Shown here piece after piece: positions 25,001 through 35,494 of a stretch of DNA of 64,000 nucleotides. Every line of letters starts with the position of its first letter. Positions within the stretch are counted from its first letter, which is position 1. Source of the stretch: Pachyseris speciosa (lineage: Eukaryota; Cnidaria; Anthozoa; Scleractinia; Pachyseridae); NCBI GenBank assembly GCA_016490735.1, contig JAEMWC010000104.1:767001-831000 (forward strand), written 5' to 3'. The position numbers were made by a program, and so were the translations under genes. Below the pieces are notes generated by a model that was not told the DNA's origin, ran no database searches, and was given only the letters and a program-made list of their open reading frames with translations.

Positions 25001-28000
25001 TTAACCATCTCTAAATCTTTATGGCTAAACAACACATCACAATTGATATTTGAATGCTGAGAGCAAGCCATCCATCAATAAGAATTTTGTGAAAGCAAAC
25101 AACAAAGAGTGGAACCATCAATCAATCAATCAATCAAACAGTCAAAAACTTTATTTTATAAATCTAATTCTGGATAGCAATATGCAGTGTAAGCATAATC
25201 TTGAATGAAGAAAGTACATTGTAGTACTATATATTGATAATTATCTTTAAAAAAAAACGTTTTAATATTACTGTAGCTCTCTCAGTAGCAAATGTTGTGA
25301 CCCTCTGTAGCCTACTCTGTATTAAAATGTTGGATCTGCAGCTGTATTTATAGAAATAATCTTAGTCAATGGTGAAATCAAGAATTGTGAGCATGTCTTT
25401 TTTGGGTTAACACCAATGCTACAGAAACAGTGGTATATGTGGTTTGTTATTGTAGAGTGTGTGTTAAATATATCATTATACTGTACACTGTAACTAATGC
25501 ATGAAAATTTCATTTAAAAACATCTTTTAAAAATAAAAATTAAAAAATGTTTAGTTGTGAACAGGCTGCCTTGTCAAAATGTAGTAGTGGGCAGCATACA
25601 GTCTGTACATGTAGCTGGAGTAGTTGGCAGAAACTGCCAGCAAACCTTGCCTGCTAGAGAACTCACAGTGAAGTCCAAGTGTGAAGTAAGGGGCAAATAA
25701 TTGACTGTATATATAGGCAGCAAATTTGTCAGCTGCTGGCACATTTTGACGGGGCTGAACAAGTCCTGAAGTGTACTGTGTATGTATTGTCATGCAACTG
25801 TCCTGTCAGGCAAGCTGCATGAAAAATTCTGTGAGGGTAACATTGCCATAATTTCTGTCAAACTGAAATAATTGTTTTACTTACTTTTTTTTTTATTTTC
25901 TTGAAGGCCACTTGCCCAATAACTGCTGGAGAATTAAATGAGACATCAATTCTTCATGGAACTGCATCCACTGACTCTCCTTCCAGCTCAGCTGGTAATG
26001 CTCAGCAATTTACTGTGATAGCTGCAATGCCTTCTACAGGTACAGTACTCTGTGGTCAATTAAGCCCTAACTTAACTACATGTATCAAACAAAGTTGGAT
26101 TCCATGATCCAACTTTTTTTCCGTCCAACGTTGTTCAACTGTGTTGCTGCCCATGTTGGATGAATGATGTTCCACCAACAATTTTTCCCAGCTCAAATGT
26201 TGGATGGGATTTGCTTTTAATCAAACATTGCCGGTAAGCTAAACAATTCTGAGCACTCGACAAAAAAAATGTAAATGCAGCAGTGCTTTGCTGCTCTTCC
26301 AACAAAGTTATATCCTGAGGAGAGTCACGTTCGCCCTGCTATCCAATCATGAATCACTATGTAATCCTATTTTCAAGCCTTGACTTCTCGCATCATTTGC
26401 AACAAAAGCACCAACTTGTTTCAGTGGCTTGTTTCGTCTAGCGATGTTGGATTGTCTTTTGCCACTATCTCAACATTCATATCCAACAATGTTGGATATG
26501 GGTTCCAGCTTTGTTTGATAGTTTGGCCAGGGCTTTACTTTGTTTTGGCTTAAAAAAGATATGCATTCATTTGGTTGTTCGTCAACTACTAAAGGTGCTT
26601 CAGCCTAACTCTTACTATGAAGGATAAACATGAATGGAAGAGTATTATTTTGAACCTAAGCTTGTTACGAAATATTATAGCACCCTTGCTAATTTCTTCT
26701 CCCTGTATGTACGGAAAAATGGGGTTAACAAAACCAAAAGTATATGACATGCATTGTACAGCAGATGGGAATGCCTGTAACGATAAAATTAAATATAATG
26801 CAGTCCACATAAACATTGCAGTATTACATGTACAGTGTAGACAATGAGCAGACAATGAATGGTTTGACTTTCAAGCTTCATTCTATTGTTAGTACATGTA
26901 CTTTAAAGTTGTACTCAATTTATCACTCAGCAGGTGATGCTGATATAAGGTTTCATAATAATTATATTGAATGAACATAGATTTTTATTTATTGTAAACG
27001 AACAAAACTCTTTACATGTCTTCTGAATTTAGTGAATTATTATACTCAATCATTCAGACTCCCCAAATTGCTCTCTAAAATTTGGCCCAGACTGCACTAA
27101 ATCCAGTCTTTACTATTAAAGTATTAATTTTTTACTGTCAGTAGTAACAAAGGTAAAGTAATAAAAGCCCACAATAAAATCTCAATGCTCATTATTAGTT
27201 TTTTTTTTTTAATTTGAGTTCTTGAAATCATTAACAATGAAATTGACTTCTATTTAGAGAAACTACTCAACGAGTTAATGAAACAGACCCAAGAGAATGC
27301 AGTTCTCCTTCGACAAGCATTAGCTGAACTTCATGAGTTGAAGCAACAAGTGCAGAGTCAAAGAAAGATTCCCTTTACTGTCAAAACATGTGGTTTTGAG
27401 GTACAGAATGTTTTTAAAGATCTGAACTAAATTCGTTGAAGGCCAGGAGCAAACTGCAACTGTCATATTAAAATGTTAAGGTTTTTTCAAAATGTATATG
27501 TTGTGGTTCAATTTTAACCGTGGTTTTTTAATTTTTTTTTCTCCCTTTGTTTTTGGGTATGGTAGTTTTATTACATGTATGTGTTTAAAACAACTTATTA
27601 GGGAGAAAAAAATTAGACCAGGGATGAAATTGAACCTCACTATAATTAGTATACATTGGCTTAAATAATCATTTCTTGCCTACACTTACATCAATTTTAT
27701 TTACAATGTTGTTTCATTATACAGCGGGAACTGGTACTTAGAGCAAAAGAAATATTTGTCACTCATGGACCATGGCTTGTTCAAGGGGCATTGGAAAAAT
27801 TAAAGGTATCACAGAGTGAGCTACAGGCAGTACATGCATAATTCATGTATGATAGTTATTTATTAATAATCTCTCCAACTGATTGTCAGTATATTGTCTG
27901 AGTGTTGTTTTCATCAGCATGCCAGCATTAAATATACCAGATATTGCATGAAATAACAGTTTCGACTATAGTGTCCCCTCAGATGTTTCCTCTTTGGCTA

Positions 28001-29834
28001 AATGTTTGCCTGATGGGTTCCATCTCACAAAATCATGGGTCTCATTTTTTTGGTCAATTTCCATGTCTTGTCATTAGACTGCAAAACAGCCATTTTCTTT
28101 TCTCTGGCTGTTTTTGCGCACGAGCCCTGCACATGCATGGGTCACTGTTCATGCACTTGCTCCAGGCCTCTCATTTGAAGACCTTAATCACACTAGTATG
28201 ACAAACCAATTATGTACATGGGAGTGGGATGCTAGCCAAATTATGAACTATGGCTTTTTTGCGGCAATTTAACTCTTAAATTACAGCTGTAATGTACATA
28301 TAAATGTACTGTACAAACCATGCAACGATCTGTTATCTAATGGTATATCTTTCAGGAACAAATAGTGATTTTGTTGGGTGGATCTGGTCACGAGAAGATT
28401 GATGCCCATCATGTCTCAAGTTGTGTATCATACTGCAAGGAAAAATACACTTTATGGAGAGCAGACATCAGAAAAAAGGTGAAAATAGAGAATTGTTTAT
28501 TAATGTTATTACCATTGATAAACTGATTTTAAAAACATTTCAATAGCAGGTTTTGACTTTTCAAACAGTACGTGTACACACACATGAATGCACACAATGA
28601 CTTGAAAGTGAATTCCCATAAAGTTTCTGTTAGTGACTTTTGGAAACTAACTTTTTTATACTATCATTTGTGTGAGTTTTCTAAGTTTTTACCTGGAACA
28701 CAGTGGCAGTCTTCATAGGTGTTTTAATTCAGTTGTTTACCAATCCATGACTTTTTTCAACAGAAGTGACAAGTGCTAGGAGTTGCACAAAATTTTGTAA
28801 TAGTAATGGTAATGATAACAATGCTCCGTGTCTGCCATGTTAGCATTTATTTTGCAGATCACCGAGTTACATGTGCTATTTTCTTGTCATCAACTACAGT
28901 TGATAATTCTGATGCCATGTGACTACAGTTGTATAGGTGCCTGATCAATGGCATTGTATTTAATAATTAATTTTGGCAGGTGCTCAGCAGAAAGTTAAAC
29001 CACCTGAGGATAGTAGAATTCACAGCAAAACTGTATGCTCCATTCAAGAACAGAGAAGAAGATATGAAAAATGCAACTAAGACTGCTATGCTACTGGTAA
29101 TTACTTGACTGTGGAACCTTATAACGTGGTAATTTAGGATACAATGAATGATTAGTAGACTGCAAAGTGTCTTTTTACTTGTAAAATTCATTTACAGAGG
29201 GAGAGGTGAATTGCCAAAAGCATGAGCTTGCAAGGTACAAAGCACTGCAGTCTGCAAGTATGCATCCCTGTGAGTTGCAAGCCTTGTACAGTATTTCTGA
29301 CCATTAAGACCAAATACAATTTCCAGACTGAAGCCTACAACACACTAGGTGATTTCCGGCGATCGGCGTATAAAATCGCCTAGTGTGTCACCCCCTTAAT
29401 GCAAAAAGTGTGGCAGTGTTTCCCATCCTAAATTATGATGCAGATCCAAGAAGCTAACTGAAGAGGAGACTGCAATTTCACTTTCTCATTTAATATTGTG
29501 CAATGAAATTACCCTGAAGTTAAGGAGAAAATCAACAAATTGCAGAGTCATCAAGTTATCACAAGGGATAATGCATGGGGCATTTTGTATGGAATTAGCA
29601 TCCTTGCTCATGCACACATATTTTTTTACTCACTCACAGCGTAAATTTGCCAATGAGAATGGATTCTTTGAGAGCCCATCAAAGTCAGAATTTTGGGACA
29701 AGTTTGTTGAGTTTGCCAAGTCATGGAACAAGATTGGTATTCCAAACAAGTGGGCAGCGCTACGGACAGAAGATGAATCAAAGTTCAATGAATCCATGGA
29801 AACTACTAAAACGCATTCAGTAATGCCCCAGTGA
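22069..29834 (+). CDS. uncharacterised seven-exon gene, apparent frameshift
   Basis: I do not recognise this protein. Exons: 22069-22122, 25907-26039, 27258-27401, 27725-27805, 28356-28478, 28980-29096, 29640-29834 (TGA stop). All splice sites are GT-AG and all phases join except inside exon 3. The product would be about 280 aa. It has an acidic start (LIFDEDDIELE), a Ser/Thr-rich linker, a Leu/Gln/Glu-rich stretch likely to form a coiled coil (ELHELKQQVQSQ), then a mixed charged region with FVTHGPWLVQGALEKLK, HHVSSCVSYCKEKY and FWDKFVEFAKSWNKIGIPNK. There is no signal peptide or membrane segment. In exon 3 the frame entering from exon 2 reaches TGA at 27399-27401, at the donor site. The frame that leaves the exon open (IPFTVKTCGFE) is one base off, and the switch falls at an AAAA run at 27360-27363. 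Either the assembly has one base too many, or this allele is broken. The gene is head-to-head with RUVBL2. Confidence 0.7.
22440..22860. repeat. dispersed repeat, copy 2 (GGCTAAACGATCAAACAT family)
   Basis: Relative of 7865-8225, in intron 1 of the unknown gene. The module CTAAACGATCAAACA recurs three to four times in direct and inverted orientation (GTTTGATCGTTTAG at the right end), consistent with a non-autonomous DNA transposon. Confidence 0.75.
22946..23072. mobile_element. small MITE with GGTTAGCGCTAACC termini
   Basis: About 127 bp with inverted ends of about 35 bp, each containing the perfect palindrome GGTTAGCGCTAACC. No coding frame. Confidence 0.8.
23424..23475. repeat. (CCAT/CCGT)n microsatellite
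   Basis: Tetranucleotide run of about twelve units in intron 1 of the unknown gene. Confidence 0.9.
24016..24456. mobile_element. foldback MITE flanked by TA (Tc1/mariner-like)
   Basis: About 440 bp. The ends TAGGGAGTTTAAGAAA and TTTCTTAAACTCCCTA are inverted, and complementarity extends through GACGCGACGGCAACGAAAACG to well over 150 bases per arm. TA dinucleotides at both ends fit a Tc1/mariner target duplication. A relative is at 43119-43485. Confidence 0.85.
24729..24829. mobile_element. spacer-less 100-bp hairpin element
   Basis: The arms 24729-24780 and 24781-24829 are almost perfect reverse complements with no loop (AATGGTGGCTGC... and ...GGCCACCATT, centre TTAATTAGCTAATTAA). A related hairpin is at 40754-40915. 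Confidence 0.85.
26098..26525. repeat. GTTGGAT-rich dispersed repeat
   Basis: The intron segment repeats GTTGGAT, TCCAAC and CAACATTG modules in both orientations, similar in style to the elements at 44096-44316 and 49271-49658. Its borders are uncertain. Confidence 0.45.
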
Positions 29835-31249
29835 AGGAACTCAAAAGCCAATCTTGAAACACGGCTTTTCCAATTTTTGTATTCTTGATCCTGCCTCTAT
29901 ACATCAACAGGAGATAATGTTTACAAAAATGGTTCACAGACATGTTTGAACAGTCATCTGCTACCATCAGGCAGTCAATAACAGAAGAGATCCAACCCTG
30001 TAGCAGAAGGCACTATTTTTACTGAATATATTATTATTATTATGTTGGGTAAGACTTCAATGATGCAGGTAGCCATAACTGTTGTCAGTACACTTGGGTT
30101 CATTTTGCTCAGAAAGTAAGAAATTTGTTGTGGGCAGATACACTATTAAGACCAACGCAACATGTGTGACTCATTCTTAATGACAGGTCATTTCAGAATA
30201 ACATACAGTCATTTTAAATGATCTGACCATTTTTTTTATGTTACTTTACGGATGTTTGTCAGACGAGTTTGTCAGTTCAATTACATGGAAGTATTAAAAG
30301 CAAAGTAAAGATGTGTCTTATTTGTAACAAAGAAAAAGGAAGATCCTTCAGACTAGTCGTTAATAAGCTGTTTTATTACACCTGGCCGTCAATGAATGAT
30401 TGTCAGTAGCTTTAGCCGAATCAAAAAACAACCTCCCACAATTTTTTATTACTTCTTGCAGTTAGTTTTATTTCTTGCCATGCCTTCAAGTTACATTTCA
30501 CTAAAATAACAATTGTTTGTTTTGTATTTACATACATGTAGCTAATTATAAAATGAAGGAAAAATTATGTCATGTAGTTGGTCAGTTAAACTGTAACATG
30601 TAAATCAAAGTCAGTGTGAAGGGGAAGTCCTTTTAATCATGTACATTGTATGTACTGTACAGTACTTAAGCCAAGAAAAAAATCTTTAATATTTGATTGC
30701 CTGTACTGGGAATGCCTGAAGTCTTGTAGGCGCTGGGAGATTTTAATCAAGTCAGTGACCATATTTTAGTCTTTCAATTGCAAAGAGGCAAAGCGTTGTA
30801 AGTTGTTCCCTTACGCTCACGATAAAAAAACATTGATATTTGTCAGGTATACCTTTCCTCGTTATAAGATCAGTTTATTATTAGTGTGGCTATTGTGGTA
30901 GCCCCAGGATGGGATGGTAGGTCAGTTAAAGTAATATCCAGAATCCATTGATTGAACAAAAAATGCCATTTTAGCATCCACCTTGAGAGGTATTATGTGT
31001 ATCTGCCAGAAATGTGCTAAAAAGGTGTCAGTTGTCCACTTTAGGGAGGTGTCCATGTTGTAGAGTGTTTAGTTACAGAGAAACATGGGAAAATGGACCA
31101 GGACCAGCCACACTGTCTGCCTTAAGAGGTGCCCGCTTTACAGTGGTGTCCGCTTAGAGAGAGTTGACTGTAATATTCTCCCAGCCACTGAATAAGGCCC
31201 TTACATTGTAGGTCACCAAAAAAAGAATAAAATAAATACCTCTTTAATA

Positions 31250-31375
31250 CTAACCGAGTTCGAGGTCCGTACTGTAACTTACTTCCCATTGATTTATGGT
31301 TGATTAATGGCAAAAAACAAGGATCCGTAACTTACAGTACGGACCGAGAAATACATGTAAGGTTAGTAAGATATT
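31250..31375. mobile_element. hairpin element
   Basis: GGTCCGTACTGTAACTTA near 31265 and TAACTTACAGTACGGACC near 31330 are inverted repeats, with outer TACTAACC / GGTTAGTA ends. Confidence 0.7.
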
Positions 31376-32063
31376 TAATAAATCTCTGTGGTTAATCCAG
31401 TGCACGGAATGAAAACTAGTTGAAGTCAAGCTGGCCATACTGTAGAATACAGCCTGCAAAATTATTGTCTAATCACACTGCACATACTAAGTGAGAGATA
31501 AAATAATATTTATTAGTCTGAGTCAAAGTGCAAAGCACTGAAATGGACTGTGGATATCACTGCAGAGGTTTCATTAGAAGCCGGCAACCGGCGAAAATCG
31601 CCGCCTACTTTGTCAGAATTTACACTTACCACTGCCTAATTGGTCTGTACTTTCACTCAAATTATTAAAAAATTATCAGGTCCCCGCTTACTTTAGTTCA
31701 CTCAGACGGTTATTTCAAAACTTATTGAAACCCCTGCACTGGTTTGCAATAATCTGCCGCAATTCTCAATTGAGTGTCAAAAAACCAAAACCAATGCCAA
31801 AGCAATTACTCAGGCCAGTCACAACAGACATAATGTAAATAGTGCAATGAACCAATCAGAATTGGAAGCAATGACATGAAGCCTGTGCCAGATGCAGGAA
31901 ATTTTAGGTGCAAGTGAGTCATAATGGGAGCATTGCTAAGTTTAAGAGTTTCACCAGAAAAACAGAACACCTTTTTTAAGTTAAAAGACTTACTAACTGC
32001 TTTTGCCATAATTGTTATTCACAACATTTTAACACCAATAAATTATTTATTTTGGAGAGTTTT

Positions 32064-32198
32064 CTGCATTTGAAACAATCATACAATCATGATTAAGGCA
32101 ATCTGCAGAAAACAGGGATAAAAATTCACTCTGCATTTGAAACAATCATACAATCATGATAAGGGCAATCTGCAGAAAACAGGGATAAAAATTCAATG
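32064..32198. repeat. 67-bp tandem duplication
   Basis: A unit starting CTGCATTTGAAACAATCATA at 32064 recurs at 32131 with very few differences. It is recent by appearance. Confidence 0.9.
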
Positions 32199-32575
32199 CT
32201 GAACTTTAAAGTTTCTTCCTGTTCATTTGTTCGTTTTTTTTTTTTGTCAAATAGCCCTTATTTCTAGCATTATGTCGTGCCATCATCAACTGCTTATTCC
32301 AGAAATTCATTTGCCCTGGGAGTTTGGTTACACTTTAGTGTTGATGAGAAGTAAATTTACCCGAGTCAAATTCCAGAGCAAAGAGCTGTTTTCATTCCAC
32401 TGGTTCACTGGATGAGTGGTTGTACAAAAGTGGAATCCACTTAATTACAAATGAGCATTGCCTTGAAAAAGGTCAAAAGAAAAAGGGGAAAAAACAACCT
32501 TGTGATGATGACATCAAACAAACAAAATAAAACAACCACTGAGTTTGAATGGCCCTAACTGAGAGCCCAATTTTT

Positions 32576-35312
32576 CTAACTCGGAACACCAGGCATTTTG
32601 TGAATTTCTCTGTCATTTTCAAATTGAGATAAGTCGTTCAAACTTGCCCACCACTTGAACAAGAAATGCTGAGCAATCATTTTGAACCATGGAGTCAGCA
32701 ATGTGTGAGGATCTTTGGAAGCTTTCTGCAGTAGCTCTCTAACCTGATTCTGTGAAGCATACCAACAGTCTTTGACTTCATTAGCATTTGGCTGCAGAGT
32801 AACAGCTTTCTGCATGAAAAACACATAGTCTAGTTCGTGTTCTCCCCACAGTTTACTTGACCCAGCTTTGTAGTGAATTCTGGTGAGGAATCGGAGATCA
32901 TCCAAGGATATTTCATTGTCTGTAAAAAGTAAGACATCAAAGCTCATTGCAAGTACTGTACTTACAGGTATACATATACTGTCTTATTTTGAAAAAGGTA
33001 TTCCTATTTTGCTATACCATATCTGAGCTTCCAAACACAGTATCACTAAAATCAAAACATCTTGTTGGCAAACAGAAGACCATGTTCAGCCAGCAAGCAT
33101 CAAGCCATGGAAACTGAGTCAATGCTAGATCAAGGACCAAATAAGAAGTACTGGTGACACATACTACTGTACATGAACTACAGTCAAGCAATGTTACCTT
33201 TATAGTAAATCAGAATTTTTGTAGATAGAAATCTGCTTTATAATTATATAAAACCAAAAAGGCTTAATTCTAACCAAGGTACATGTCCTAATACAGTCTT
33301 CTTACTTTTGGAAATCTGAAGACTCCTTGATCCTGATTTTTAGCTAATTTCTTTGTTATTTTCTCTTTTGACACCCATTCCACCCCTCCCGCCAAGGCAC
33401 GTACAAATACTACTTGCACACTCCTTATCGTAATTACATTACTTGTAATAATTATGCCGGCTCCAAAATATGTTGAAGAATTTAGAATGAACAACACACA
33501 CCTGGGCCACATTATTTGACAACTTACACCTTATTTTGAGACTGTTCACCCAGAGTTTTTTTTCAGTCTGGCTTTTAACCCATTGACTACCGCAGGTTTT
33601 TACATTTTCGGAGTGATTTTCCACCTATAAACAATGAATAGCAATTCGTGACTCTTTGTTTGAACTACCAGGGAAAAGTGGTGCTGTCCTAAGCCACTGG
33701 AGGCTCAAGGTTTCTGAAAACGTCATTTTGACGTAGCTATTTTTTATCTGTGAAGCGACAACAATGGCCCAAGTTCGGTTTGCTTGCGATTTCTGCTAAA
33801 TTTACAGCCATTTTTCATCTTTAGCGGCTGCCTGATGAGCATCATTAAGCGTGACGGTAGCTAAGAGTCCACTTTCTCAAAGAATCGAGCAAGGTGATGT
33901 ACTTTGTTGTTGAATTTGGCTTGTTACTCGACGAACTGGGAATTTGGCCGGTCGAACACTTAGTACCTTTGGGACTCGACTATTGATGAATTTCTCGACC
34001 TACCGCCACATATTTTGGAATTTCTGTGTACTGAAGATGACTAGGAGCAGGAAATTTTGGCAGTAGGTCGGAGTGGCTGTGTGAAAGAATTGGGGGAAGG
34101 AACGGGCGCTGTCAAAAATTCTCGTTAGTTCCCAGCATGCAATGCGCTCAAGATGTTGAAAATGTCGGGAAGGCCAGAATGCACTGGAACAAAAGGCTGT
34201 ATCTACGCTTGGGAGAAGAATATGAACAAAAAAAGTCATTTCTAAGCTAGAAAAAGGACTGAATTTCGTTATGATGGTTGAATTTTGGTTTTTCGACGAT
34301 GATTTCCCTAAAAAACATGAAGGCAAAAAGGGGCATTTTTGTTGTTTCTCTTTGACGTTAAAAACGGCCAGTTTCGTTCTTGTCCAAACTCAAAAGGCCA
34401 TATTTGGTAAAAATCACTACGTTTCTTGCATTTATTGGATATCCAAATTTAAAGGGCATTCCATTTCGTGCTCACAACTAAAAGTTAAGGCAATATTCGT
34501 GCGATTGAGAGACTTGCAATGTTTTGAAGCATGGGAGTTTTTTACGGCCGGTTTTGGCCGGCACGGGTGCCAATGGGTTAATGGCCTTGAACCAGATCAG
34601 ATGGGGAGGGGGTGGAATTGGGGGGTGGGGATTTATATGGCTCATCCTAAACCCCAGGGATATTAGCCCCCCTGCCCCTATCTTGCATCCATGCAAATGA
34701 GATTCCAGCTATCCACATACCAGGAATTCCCAACTCATAAGAAAGCCTTCTTTTCGCTGCCTTTCTGATTCCTATATTCTTGTATTCCTCCAACTCGTCG
34801 TCAGTGTGCAGAGGGTGACTGCAGCAGGAGTTTGTGATGTAGCTTGGGAAAGTAACCTTCTTATCCGACCTCTGTTGCATTAATAATTCTCCCTTGTTGT
34901 TGAACAGAAAAACACTGAAAGCTCGATGCAACATCCCGTAGTTGATAATGTTGGTCTTCAGGTGGCAGTCGCGTTTAGTTTCGGTACCTTTTACTGCATC
35001 GCTTTCGTCCACCATGATGAGAGGTTCTTCGAGAGATTTCGCTTGTGTGCTGTCTACTTCCAAGAGTTTCTGCGTCGTGGTGTAGACATTTCTTGATGCG
35101 AGGGAAAATGAGTGTTTGAAAATGGTGGCACTTCGTGCTAATCGGCCCACTTTTTGCGACATTTCGAAAATCATAACCGTGCACATCTTCCTGCTTCCTT
35201 TTTGCTTTGCGACCTTTCCTTTGCTGAGAGCGGTTCCCAAGTCAAGATGACCAAAAAACATCTTTCTCGGGGAGAGGATGGGGAAATTACAAAAAAGAAA
35301 TGCCTTACACAA
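32576..35312 (-). CDS. IDI1: isopentenyl-diphosphate delta-isomerase
   Basis: Nudix-fold enzyme interconverting isopentenyl and dimethylallyl diphosphate in the mevalonate pathway. Two coding exons: 34721 up to the start, and 32576-32919 (stop at 32576). The junction joins GIP to DNEISLDDL in phase. Conserved elements are HRAFSVFLFN, LLMQQRS, the catalytic-cysteine block NSCCSHPL, the Nudix-like KAAKRRLSYELGI, and WGEHELDY with the catalytic glutamate. The C-terminus FKMIAQHFLFKWW is typical. The start is uncertain: ATG codons at 35312, 35261, 35186 and 35162 are all in frame. Starting at 35162 gives about 261 aa with a Lys/Arg/Ser-rich N-terminus resembling a mitochondrial or peroxisomal targeting leader, and I prefer that region. 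The intron carries a piggyBac-like insertion. The gene is head-to-head with COMMD9. Confidence 0.95.
33579..34577. mobile_element. piggyBac-like non-autonomous element
   Basis: About 999 bp flanked by TTAA on both sides (33575-33578 and 34578-34581). The terminal inverted repeats are CCCATTGACTACCG and, inverted, CCCATTGGCACCCG. A TTAA target and CCC ends are hallmarks of piggyBac. No transposase frame is present inside. It sits in the IDI1 intron. Confidence 0.85.
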
Positions 35313-35494
35313 AATAGTGATTCAAGCTACAAAAATTGTTAAAATAACTACAAAATTGAAGAAGTAACAAGAAATTGAGACGTTGAATGCTTTATTTCCA
35401 TGCTATCTCTCTTACTCATTCAGAAAAGGTAAATAAGAATGATGAAACTTCCCCCCCCCCACCACCCCGCAAGAAGAGGAGGGAGCTTTACAAG
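35313..35494. promoter_or_regulatory. bidirectional promoter region, IDI1 / COMMD9
   Basis: The IDI1 (minus) and COMMD9 (plus) start codons lie 180-330 bases apart, depending on the IDI1 start, and are divergent. The interval includes a C-run and GCGG-rich sequence just before the COMMD9 ATG. Shared promoter use is inferred. Confidence 0.55.

Larger units (their letters stand above)
29835..32575. other. intergenic stretch
   Basis: Between the stop of the unknown gene and the stop of IDI1 (convergent genes). It contains an inverted-repeat element near 31250-31375 and a 67-bp tandem duplication at 32064-32198. I see no further gene. Confidence 0.6.

Noticed and set aside
34000..34666. Frames of 108-131 codons between the IDI1 exons
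   Set aside because: They lie in or straddle the piggyBac-like element and match nothing.
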